Source: Moorena sp. SIO3H5
Lineage (GTDB): Bacteria; Cyanobacteriota; Cyanobacteriia; Cyanobacteriales; Coleofasciculaceae
Direction of reading: 5' to 3'
NCBI RefSeq assembly: GCF_010692395.1
Contig: NZ_JAAHHS010000025.1
Coordinates: forward strand, 1-64,000
DNA length: 64,000 nucleotides
Shown: piece after piece, positions 8,312 to 15,703 of the stretch
Layout of the letters: each line of letters begins with the position of its first letter
Numbering within the stretch: the first letter of the stretch is position 1
Position numbers and translations under genes: made by a program
The notes under the pieces: model-generated
Databases searched by the model: none
Seen by the model: the letters and a program-made list of their open reading frames with translations, nothing else
Told to the model about the DNA's origin: nothing

Positions 8312-8740
8312 CTATTCTGCTTCCAGGAATCCCTTAACTGTCTCAACAGGAATAGAGACCACGGGATGATTAAATAATGCTTTTAATCCCTCAATTCCTC
8401 CTGCTTTTAAAGCACATGTTAGTCGCTGCTTAAGAGTAGGATTATCATTAATTTCTTCCATCACAATTGTAACAGCAACAGATTCTTTAGCAGTTCTGGG
8501 ATTTTCAGCAAGCTCGTTTAGTAATTGCTTAATTTCAGCTTTAGTATCAGCCATATCATCTGCTCTGATATCAATTGTTCCAGTTTTTAACTTAGCATCA
8601 TTGACCTCCTCTGTTATATCCATAGCTGTCTGATTTTCTTTATAAACTGAATCCTTAGTAGTGCTAATATCTCCAGTAGTAATTTGAGATCTGTTAACCT
8701 TACCACTAACATTCATTGACGTATTATTTTTCTTAGTCAT
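8312..8740 (-). CDS. Small adaptor-like protein with NISG/RHIM-like motifs and C-terminal helical domain
   Basis: 142 residues from the preferred ATG at 8740 (AGGAG eight bases upstream; the track's 8761 start adds seven residues). In track numbering, two tandem motifs occupy the N-terminus: SMNVSGKVNRSQITTGDI (15-32) and AMDITEEVNDAKLKTGTI (46-63). The C-terminal half (about 72-149) is helical with NPTLKQRLTCALKAGG and HPVVSIPVETVKGFLEAE, a domain I associate with cyanobacterial pentapeptide-repeat and conflict-system proteins. The first motif recurs in the pentapeptide protein upstream, so the two probably interact. It resembles bacterial amyloid (BASS/RHIM-like) signalling motifs. No enzymatic domain is seen. 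Confidence 0.75.
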   Translation of the reverse strand: MTKKNNTSMNVSGKVNRSQITTGDISTTKDSVYKENQTAMDITEEVNDAKLKTGTIDIRADDMADTKAEIKQLLNELAENPRTAKESVAVTIVMEEINDNPTLKQRLTCALKAGGIEGLKALFNHPVVSIPVETVKGFLEAE

Positions 8741-8782
8741 TTTTTTAACTCCTGTAATCAAAACTTAACAGACAGTGAATCT

Positions 8783-9100
8783 CCTACACTTCCCGATCGG
8801 GTAAGTGTAGGCTTCTAGCACCTCTTTTGGCTACTAGAACTTCCTTCTCCTTCTCAGACCCTAAGCGAACAAAGTACTTATATTCCCTCAGGGCAAGTTT
8901 TGTACTGAGGAACACCTCCAGCCCCACTCGCTTTAAATTGAGTATTGTTACTGCTCGCTGCTTTTTCAGCTATCTAGTCCAGTAACTGTTACTATTGTAG
9001 TCTACAGTAGACTAGCCAGTAGTTCCAGGAAGTGAGAGATAATTCCTCTCCCGCATTCAACGACCGCTCCCATATCGGCTAAGACGTCAGGCTTATGCGG
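8783..9100 (-). mobile_element. Putative IS200/IS605 right-end remnant without transposase
   Basis: Read on the - strand, the stretch ends in AGAAGCCTACACTT, a hairpin around CCCGATCGGG, then AAGTGTAGG and AGATTCAC. This is the layout of cyanobacterial IS605/TnpB right ends (GAAGCC, hairpin, GGnAGTTCAC). Upstream is a second hairpin, CCTCAG/CTGAGG at 8886-8910, placed where TnpB guide RNA lies. No tnpA or tnpB frame survives. The element separates the adaptor-like gene from the pentapeptide gene. This is assigned from layout only. Confidence 0.4.
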
Positions 9101-9108
9101 GTTGAATA

Positions 9109-11028
9109 CTAAACTTCGGTATTATTTTCATCTGACGACTCATCAGGCGATAAATTATCAGTAGAGGCTTGATCAATCTCTTCATTGTTATCTTCATCTT
9201 GTTCAGATTCTTCCCTTGAATTATCTTCGATATTACCTGTAACAATTGAACTGTCATTCACTTCACCTGAAATATTCATAGAGGAATTCTTTTCCACCTT
9301 CTTACCACTAGATTCTGCCGTTGCATAGGTATTTACGATAAATTGAGCACCTTCCTTAGAAAGATTAGATATGACAGCAACTGGAGAAGTATTACCAGAA
9401 ATTATTTTTAAAAAAGATTGTCTATCAATCTGTATTTCTCCATCAATATTTGGACTCCACTCAATGCAATCAAAGGTGCAACTGCTATCCAAAAGTACTT
9501 CCTTCTGACTCTGGCTATTATCTCCATTTTTATCCTCCTTTGTAGTTTTCAGATTGATTCCACCCCGTTTAGTTTGGAAAAAGTTAGCACTATTAAGATG
9601 ACACTTATCTAGAGTTAGCCGAGTTAAATCAGCATATCTAAAGTCTGCGCCTGTTAAGTCGCTGCTTATAAACTGACTACCCCTCAAATTACCCGAGTGA
9701 AAACTAGCTCGAATTAACTGACAATCATTGAACGTAACACCTATCATTTTGGCTTGAGCAAAAATTACTTCTGTAAGATTACATTTTTGGGTAAAACTAC
9801 TATTGGAAAGGGAAACTTCTATTAGAGAAGCTGCTTCAGACGTTGCCCTTTTAAAACTAGTGTTAATGAAATGACAATTGTAGAGATTTGCTCTATACAA
9901 GTCAGTAGCTTCAAAATTAGTGTTATTAATAAGGTTATTGCTTAAATCAACATGCTGCATCGAGGCATTGTCAAATTTGCAATCGCTAATTGTTGGTTTT
10001 TGTTCTTCATGAGCACCATTTAACATTTTTTTATTGCTATTTTTTTTATTACTAATACAACAAATCACATCTAAATTATTTGAAGATTTGGTTCTAAATG
10101 ACTGAAAAATAGCTCTAGTAAATATAGTACTTATCAATGTGCAGTCATAAAACTTACAAGCTACTAATTTCGCATCTGAGAAGTTAGCTCTTGATAAGTT
10201 TGCCTTTTCAAATTTACTGCTAAACGATGCATTTACAAAACTAGAATCAGTTAAATCGCAATCATTATTGAACAATAGATATCCATCATTATCTATTCTA
10301 GATTTACTATAATTTGAAGGATAATGATGATCACGACAATTATCAAAAATTGAATTGATTAGCTTAACATTATCAAATTTAATTTGCAAAAATCTGGCGT
10401 TATCAAACCTTGAATTATTCAGAACAGAGTTAACAAATTTAACATTACTGAGATAAGAGTTACAAAAGTTTGCTCCTTCAATCCTAGCATCATAAAATTC
10501 AACATTAACTAATTGACAATCAGGACAGGCAAGTCCATAGGGTACATTTAAATTTAAAAACTTAGTATCTACTACTCTGATTCCAAATTGACTACACTTT
10601 TCAAGAAATACTTTTGAGTCTATATTACCTAAGTCTTCTTGATTTACCTCGACTTTAAATGTTATATTTACTAAATTTTTATTGATTTTTATTATATCTC
10701 CACCTTTTATTTTGCCTGTAGTAGAGATAAGAGAATTAGTAATTTGTTTGCCTGTAGTAGAACTAAGAGAAGTAGTAATTTCTGGATCGGTGTACTGAGT
10801 GAATTTGAATCCATTTATCCTTGACCAATAAATACTGATAAAAAACCAGTATTTTGAATCCAAAGGTAATGATGATTCTCCAGGAGACACTAGCTTTATT
10901 TCCGGTTGGTTTATGTTGCCATAAACTATTACACTGCCAAGGTGACCTTCATACAAGTATGACTTCTCAAATGGTTCTGGATCAGGAACCTTTTTTTGTT
11001 TAATTTTAATATATATACTGATTTTCAT
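9109..11028 (-). CDS. Pentapeptide-repeat protein with C-terminal NISG motif
   Basis: 639 residues. Residues about 170-470 contain many A(D/N)LxX-type pentapeptides (ANFCNSYLSN, ANLSRANFSDAKL, ADFRYADLTRLTL), predicting a right-handed quadrilateral beta-helix, interrupted by charged inserts. The N-terminal region (1-140) is beta-rich, unrecognised and includes a duplicated SLxSTTGK segment. The C-terminus has SSMNISGEVNDSSIVTGNI (582-600), matching the motif in the 142-residue protein downstream, then a very acidic low-complexity tail. Its start is 5 bases from the stop of the preceding 4-TM gene, so they are co-transcribed. A scaffold or signalling role is inferred; no catalytic site is visible. 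Confidence 0.85.
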   Translation of the reverse strand: MKISIYIKIKQKKVPDPEPFEKSYLYEGHLGSVIVYGNINQPEIKLVSPGESSLPLDSKYWFFISIYWSRINGFKFTQYTDPEITTSLSSTTGKQITNSLISTTGKIKGGDIIKINKNLVNITFKVEVNQEDLGNIDSKVFLEKCSQFGIRVVDTKFLNLNVPYGLACPDCQLVNVEFYDARIEGANFCNSYLSNVKFVNSVLNNSRFDNARFLQIKFDNVKLINSIFDNCRDHHYPSNYSKSRIDNDGYLLFNNDCDLTDSSFVNASFSSKFEKANLSRANFSDAKLVACKFYDCTLISTIFTRAIFQSFRTKSSNNLDVICCISNKKNSNKKMLNGAHEEQKPTISDCKFDNASMQHVDLSNNLINNTNFEATDLYRANLYNCHFINTSFKRATSEAASLIEVSLSNSSFTQKCNLTEVIFAQAKMIGVTFNDCQLIRASFHSGNLRGSQFISSDLTGADFRYADLTRLTLDKCHLNSANFFQTKRGGINLKTTKEDKNGDNSQSQKEVLLDSSCTFDCIEWSPNIDGEIQIDRQSFLKIISGNTSPVAVISNLSKEGAQFIVNTYATAESSGKKVEKNSSMNISGEVNDSSIVTGNIEDNSREESEQDEDNNEEIDQASTDNLSPDESSDENNTEV

Positions 11029-11033
11029 AGCTA

Positions 11034-12410
11034 TTAAAACCCATGATAAATTCTGCTATCAATAGCATTTTTTATCTGTTCTGATATTTTTGACGGATGA
11101 CTCATTATTTCCTGGGAACTGAATACCAAAGTATGTATCCCCATGCTGCTTTGCTGATCATTTAGCTTGGACTTAAAATTAATATCATCTTCAGTAGTCC
11201 ATTGTGACCCTTCTTCTTTTAATTCTTCATCTCGGCAATAGACAACAACACCATAATCATCAAAATCTAGCACTAAGCATTTTGACAAACCCTCTATTGG
11301 TGAGTATTGCCTCACACGAGGTCGTGGCAACTTTTGTTCTTGTATGGCTTGTAAAATAACATGCCCGACAGGAGATAATTTTGATGGTAGTTCTGATTTG
11401 TCAGAGTTTTCCCAAACCCAATAATATGTAGGTTTTTCGATGACGTTATCCTGGGTATCTGAACTGATATCTACTTTAGGAGGTGAAGGAAAGCTAAGTT
11501 CTTTAACCGACTCATCTAGAGTAGATATTTTTTCAAAACTGCTTAAAAAACTTTTACTTTGATTAGCAAAATCTACAATCGTTTTTTTTACTTTATTAAA
11601 TTTTGTCTTTAACTTACTCACAGAATCTGAGTATTCTTTATAAGATTCAAGTCTACCCTCAAGCTTTTGAACTTTTTGAGTATGTTCTGCTTTTTGATAT
11701 TTCAGTTGATCCTCGTATCTAGCTTTTTCTTTATTAAGTTTTTGTCTAGCTTCTTCAGCTTCTTGCTTTGCCGCTTCCTTTTCTTCACTTAGCTTGATTT
11801 GCTCTGCATCTTTATACAAAGGTTGAGGATCAATACCATATAAACTAACTGTTTTTATATCAATTCTTGCTTTTTTCCATTTATAGAAGTTTCTAACTAT
11901 TGCTTGACTTATCCATAAAGAAGAAGTAGACAATACTGCTGCTATGACAAAAGCTGTAACGGGTATAAAGCTATTTTTATCAACTGCTTGACTAACATTG
12001 AAAAGAGCGGTGAAGGTCAAATAGATATCTGCTAAAAATAAAACCCATATCCAAGGTATTACTATAATACCGAAAACAGAAATTTTTAATCTTTCTAGTA
12101 GTATTTTAGACGCATCTATTATTGAAGCAATAGGCAAAAATCCTGTGACTAGCAAGCTAATTAAAGTTTTAATAGGAATATTAAATACTTGTTCATAGCT
12201 GTCTAGATAAAATATAATTTCTAAAGCATAGTCTAGTATGGCAAACTGAGATATGCTAGAAATTAGTAAAATTCCTGTCAATGAACAAATCCAAAAAAAG
12301 TTTGTTTGTTCTTGATTGCGATATCTATCTTCAAGTTGTTCGCGATACTCCGGCTTGTTTACTATTTTTGGATTATAAATTTCCTGGCTTTCTGGCCTAC
12401 TATCATTCAT
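11034..12410 (-). CDS. Four-TM membrane protein with long coiled coil, unknown family
   Basis: 458 residues. Four hydrophobic segments (about 38-60, 76-96, 109-133 and 149-168) are followed by a charged coiled coil (about 200-280, KEAAKQEAEEARQKLNKEKA) and a folded C-terminal domain (about 340-458, with CLVLDFDDYGVVVYCRDEEL). Topology suggests a membrane anchor with a cytosolic stalk and head. It is second in a tight - strand set: 39 bases after the 284-aa gene and 5 bases before the pentapeptide gene. I do not recognise the head domain. A membrane partner for the pentapeptide/NISG proteins is a contextual guess. Confidence 0.75.
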   Translation of the reverse strand: MNDSRPESQEIYNPKIVNKPEYREQLEDRYRNQEQTNFFWICSLTGILLISSISQFAILDYALEIIFYLDSYEQVFNIPIKTLISLLVTGFLPIASIIDASKILLERLKISVFGIIVIPWIWVLFLADIYLTFTALFNVSQAVDKNSFIPVTAFVIAAVLSTSSLWISQAIVRNFYKWKKARIDIKTVSLYGIDPQPLYKDAEQIKLSEEKEAAKQEAEEARQKLNKEKARYEDQLKYQKAEHTQKVQKLEGRLESYKEYSDSVSKLKTKFNKVKKTIVDFANQSKSFLSSFEKISTLDESVKELSFPSPPKVDISSDTQDNVIEKPTYYWVWENSDKSELPSKLSPVGHVILQAIQEQKLPRPRVRQYSPIEGLSKCLVLDFDDYGVVVYCRDEELKEEGSQWTTEDDINFKSKLNDQQSSMGIHTLVFSSQEIMSHPSKISEQIKNAIDSRIYHGF

Positions 12411-12449
12411 GATGCATAAAACAAATCTGTATATTTTTTACAATTTTTA

Positions 12450-13304
12450 TTATGAAGTCCAATCCTTTGGTATAGCACAACTAGAAGGAAGTTGATCGGG
12501 GTCATACTTATCTTTTTTACCTTGAAAATCTGAAAGCTTACCATTAACAACATATTTTTCTATATATACACCACCTTGATCTACCAATTTAACTAGTTCA
12601 CTTGAAAGATTTTTGCTGACTTTGTCCCCGCTAGTAAAATCATAAATTTGATTATTTTTATATTTATCATTTTCTTTCAAAGCTACCGCAAAATTTGGAT
12701 ATTCTCTAAGTTGAAAAATCTCTTGAGCTCCCGCTCTATCCCAGGTATACCTATGAATTAAAATCTTCGGTTTAGTTTCTCTCATCTCAGCTGGAAGAGA
12801 CACTATAAAAATAATACCTTTAATATCTGGATCATTAATTAGCAAATTCCTTTCTATGCTTACATGAAGAATTGCTTGCTCTTGCTCACTAGACCATTTA
12901 GCAGCAGAACAACTATCTTTAGCACTGAAATGCAGACCATCTTTAAGCTGATCTATACGTCTTATGTAAAAAGTTTCAGGTTGATGAGAAAAAGTAAGTA
13001 TTGTTGAAATTTTGGGAGTATGTCGCTGATTTTTAAAGCTATTTTCGCCTTGGCTTTTTATTATGGCATTTGCAGGGAATCTTAAGATTAGCCTGTGCGG
13101 TGAACAGTTCCGCTCTCCAAATATTTCGCGATAGATAGAATCATTGGGCTGTACACTGATGGAAATGGGAAATGGTTTCTCACTCGGAACCTCGCAAAAG
13201 TTTTTTCCCTTTACCCTTTCTGACAGCGTCGGCAATAAAAAAAGACCAACAATGGCGAATGGAATCATCAAAAATAAATAGTGATAGCCATGGCTGATTT
13301 TCAT
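12450..13304 (-). CDS. Membrane-anchored or secreted protein, unknown family
   Basis: 284 residues. A hydrophobic stretch (about 9-25, FLMIPFAIVGLFLLPTL) serves as signal anchor or signal peptide. The rest is a beta-rich extracytoplasmic domain with four cysteines (near 37, 67, 132 and 276) that could form disulfides. No known catalytic motif. It is the first gene of the - strand set 12450-8312, so it may act as the extracytoplasmic part of that system. The start is the only ATG with a full hydrophobic segment. Confidence 0.65.
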   Translation of the reverse strand: MKISHGYHYLFLMIPFAIVGLFLLPTLSERVKGKNFCEVPSEKPFPISISVQPNDSIYREIFGERNCSPHRLILRFPANAIIKSQGENSFKNQRHTPKISTILTFSHQPETFYIRRIDQLKDGLHFSAKDSCSAAKWSSEQEQAILHVSIERNLLINDPDIKGIIFIVSLPAEMRETKPKILIHRYTWDRAGAQEIFQLREYPNFAVALKENDKYKNNQIYDFTSGDKVSKNLSSELVKLVDQGGVYIEKYVVNGKLSDFQGKKDKYDPDQLPSSCAIPKDWTS

Positions 13305-13742
13305 AAGAAAGCGTATTCATTAACTAATTAATAAAAAAGATTATATCAACTAAAGGCAGAACCACTACTGCAGCATTACGGATTTACCAAAGTCTTTTTG
13401 CACGGAATTTTCTCTCTAATTACCCTATAACCTCTTAAAAACCAGGACAATTTCCTATGTGACACTTCGTAAAGTGTCGTATTTGTCTCATAAGAATTCA
13501 AGAGGGTACTTGACATAGCTAATGTTGATATGAGAGCCCCCTGAGGGGACGATATGAGCCTTCCAAATATTATATAAGGTTTGAGGTCAATGTTATTATA
13601 CGCGATACAGTAGCAATCCAACTTCTGTCTTACCTGCTCTGTGATCGCTACTCCCTGCTCCCTGCTCCCTAAAACCCAGAACTTTGTACCTTAGCCAATT
13701 GAGAACCGCTATAACTAATAAAAACGATTAACCGAAATACTT
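13305..13742. other. Intergenic region with small hairpin and one MITE-type end
   Basis: Holds a 7-bp stem (GACACTT CGTA AAGTGTC, 13461-13478), a ctccctg tandem near 13650 and a single copy (13686-13714) of the ATAGCGGTT...GAGGTAC end seen at 2970 and 32056. The 81-residue ORF on the - strand here has no supporting features. Confidence 0.5.
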
Positions 13743-14720
13743 ATGAAAGCAATTCTCTACACACAATACGGATCACCCGATGTTCTGCAGCTCAAAGAAA
13801 TAGAAAAACCCATCCCAAAGGAGGATGAAGTATTAGTAAAAATTCATAGCGCATCCGCCAATGCAGGTGACTGGCATTTACTCAGAGGAAAACCCTTCTT
13901 GATCCGCATGATGGGCTTTGGGCTAGTAAAACCAAAAAACCAGATACTGGGAGCAGACATAGCAGGGCGAGTTGAAGCCGTTGGCAAAAACGTAGAGCAG
14001 TTTCAGCCAGGTGATGAAGTATTCGGGAACTTATCGGAGGGTGGTTTTGGGGGTTTTGCCGAGTATGTATGTGCTAAGGAAAATGCATTAGTCTTGAAAC
14101 CCGCCAGTATCACCTTCGAGGAAGTGGCAGCAGTACCGGCAGCAGCACTGACCGCCCTGCAAGGTCTTCGAGACCAAGGACAGATTCAGCCAGGGCAAAA
14201 GGTTTTGATTAATGGTGCCTCTGGTGGTGTGGGTACCTTTGCCGTCCAGATTGCCAAATCCTTCGGAGCCGAAGTGACTGGGGTGTGTAGTACCAGGAAT
14301 TTAGACATGGTGCGCTCCATTGGTGCAGACCATGTGATTGATTACACTAAAGAAGATGTCACCAAAAATGGCCAGCATTATGACCTAATTCTTGATGCTG
14401 CCGCTTATCGTTCCATATTGGATTACAAGGGTATATTAACTCCCAACGGAATTTATGTCTTTGTCGGAGGTTCCACAGCTCAACTTTTCCAACTTATGTT
14501 CCTAGGCTCATGGATTTCCATGACCGGAAGTAATAAAATCGTGTCCCTGTTTATGGAACCAAACAAGAAAGATTTGGTGTTTATCAAGGAGCTTCTTGAA
14601 ACCGGCAAAATAGCACCTGTTATCGATAGACGATACAGTTTAAGTGAAGTCCCTGAAGCTATCAGATATCTTGAACAAGGACACGCGAGAGGTAAAGTTG
14701 TAATAACGTTGGAAGAGTAG
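13743..14720 (+). CDS. Zinc-independent quinone-oxidoreductase-type dehydrogenase (MDR)
   Basis: Medium-chain dehydrogenase/reductase of 325 residues, NAD(P)H-dependent. The N-terminal GroES-like fold shows GADIAGRVEAVG and FQPGDEVFG; the Rossmann motif is NGASGGVGTFAVQIAKSFGAEVTG (about 158-181). Cysteines of a structural zinc lobe are absent, which fits the quinone reductase/enoyl-reductase-like branch. C-terminal GHARGKVVITL is typical. It probably reduces quinones or enones; substrate is not predictable. The gene stands alone on the + strand between two - strand conflict-type modules, and gggaatc heptamers begin right at its stop. Confidence 0.9.
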   Translation: MKAILYTQYGSPDVLQLKEIEKPIPKEDEVLVKIHSASANAGDWHLLRGKPFLIRMMGFGLVKPKNQILGADIAGRVEAVGKNVEQFQPGDEVFGNLSEGGFGGFAEYVCAKENALVLKPASITFEEVAAVPAAALTALQGLRDQGQIQPGQKVLINGASGGVGTFAVQIAKSFGAEVTGVCSTRNLDMVRSIGADHVIDYTKEDVTKNGQHYDLILDAAAYRSILDYKGILTPNGIYVFVGGSTAQLFQLMFLGSWISMTGSNKIVSLFMEPNKKDLVFIKELLETGKIAPVIDRRYSLSEVPEAIRYLEQGHARGKVVITLEE

Positions 14721-14749
14721 GGAATCGGGAATCGGGAATCGGGAATCGG
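14720..14749. repeat. Short tandem repeat gggaatc x4
   Basis: Heptamer array abutting the stop codon of the preceding gene. Such arrays sit at several gene ends in this window. Confidence 0.9.
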
Positions 14750-14831
14750 ATTTTACATCTCAAATGAAAATGCGATATATCCCAGTACCCTATTGCTAGC
14801 ATGCCTATTGCCTATTGCCTAAAGTAAAACC

Positions 14832-15026
14832 CTAGGATTCCTCCTCCACCGGATTATTAGCGACATCAAAAACAATCACAAACTTAGCATCCGGCATCAA
14901 CCGTTTAAGAGCTTTCAAATGACCCTCGGCATCAGAGCGATTGCGGAACCGACCAACAACGACTCGCTGCATTTCGGGTAATAGCCGCATGATCACCCAT
15001 GGATGAAGGCGTTCAGAATAAGTCAT
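14832..15026 (-). CDS. Small hypothetical protein, 64 aa
   Basis: The core sequence LPEMQRVVVGRFRNRSDAEGHLKALKRLMPDAKFVIVFD looks like a compact alpha/beta fold reminiscent of SPOR-like or response-modulator mini-domains; I recall similar small cyanobacterial hypotheticals. ATG at 15026 is preferred to the track start at 15047 because AAAGGAG lies about 10 bases before it (those bases encode the extra N-terminal residues). There is no membrane segment. It stands alone, with a long leader upstream. Confidence 0.7.
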   Translation of the reverse strand: MTYSERLHPWVIMRLLPEMQRVVVGRFRNRSDAEGHLKALKRLMPDAKFVIVFDVANNPVEEES

Positions 15027-15491
15027 AATAAAAGTATCTCCTTTCATAGGGGAGCCAAAGCTAGCCCGCAGATTTGCACGTTTCCCGGGCTAGCTATTGA
15101 CGCGGATGTTTTACCAACCACTCTTTTATAATAGCACAAATAATCTTTAATTGTAGCATATTTTGAAAATATTTGTAACAAGTGTGTAGGGAGTAGGTAA
15201 CAGGGAGTATGGTCAAGAGATATGAGAACTTTTTTGGGTTTTGGTGATATCGTGATCTAGTGAGAGGTGGTATAAAAAAAATGCGATCGCTCTTTTAGAG
15301 CTTACTTATTTATAGCCATTACAATCGTACTGAGTTAACCTTGATAGAGGGCTAAAATAGAGATGAATAAGCGATCGCAGTATTTGGATTTTCTGCAATC
15401 AGGATAACTGAACTAACAAATGCTTGGGGAGTCTCTGCTCAGGTGAATGTGCTTCCGGGAGTAATAGATTTTAGTGTAGATGGGTCAATTC

Positions 15492-15622
15492 CTAAGTAGA
15501 TGGGCTTAATTATCCGTAAAATAGCGATTGAGATTCAAAATGCTGAAAACCCCTTTAATAAAGGCTTTCAGCTTCATTTTAGTATTTTGATTTTTAACGT
15601 TTATTTATGCCCACCTACTTAG
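15492..15622. mobile_element. MITE-like element with about 25-bp terminal inverted repeats
   Basis: The left end CTAAGTAGATGGGCTTAA matches the inverted right end CTAAGTAGGTGGGCATAA. The interior carries a hairpin (15542-15572, arms GCTGAAA/TTTCAGC). There is no ORF. It lies just downstream of the last TPR gene. The rest of 15048-15703 has two HIP1 sites (near 15284 and 15370) and no gene. Confidence 0.65.
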
Positions 15623-15703
15623 TTGTTTCAGAACTGAATCACAAAGGGTAAGAGTTCTTTTTGGAGGGCTTGTTTATTTACAGTGGGTAAATTAGTGACA
15701 TGG

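Noticed and set aside
13376-13621. 81-aa - strand ORF
   Set aside because: No recognisable fold, poor start and unrelated codon use; it probably overlaps a remnant of a repeat.
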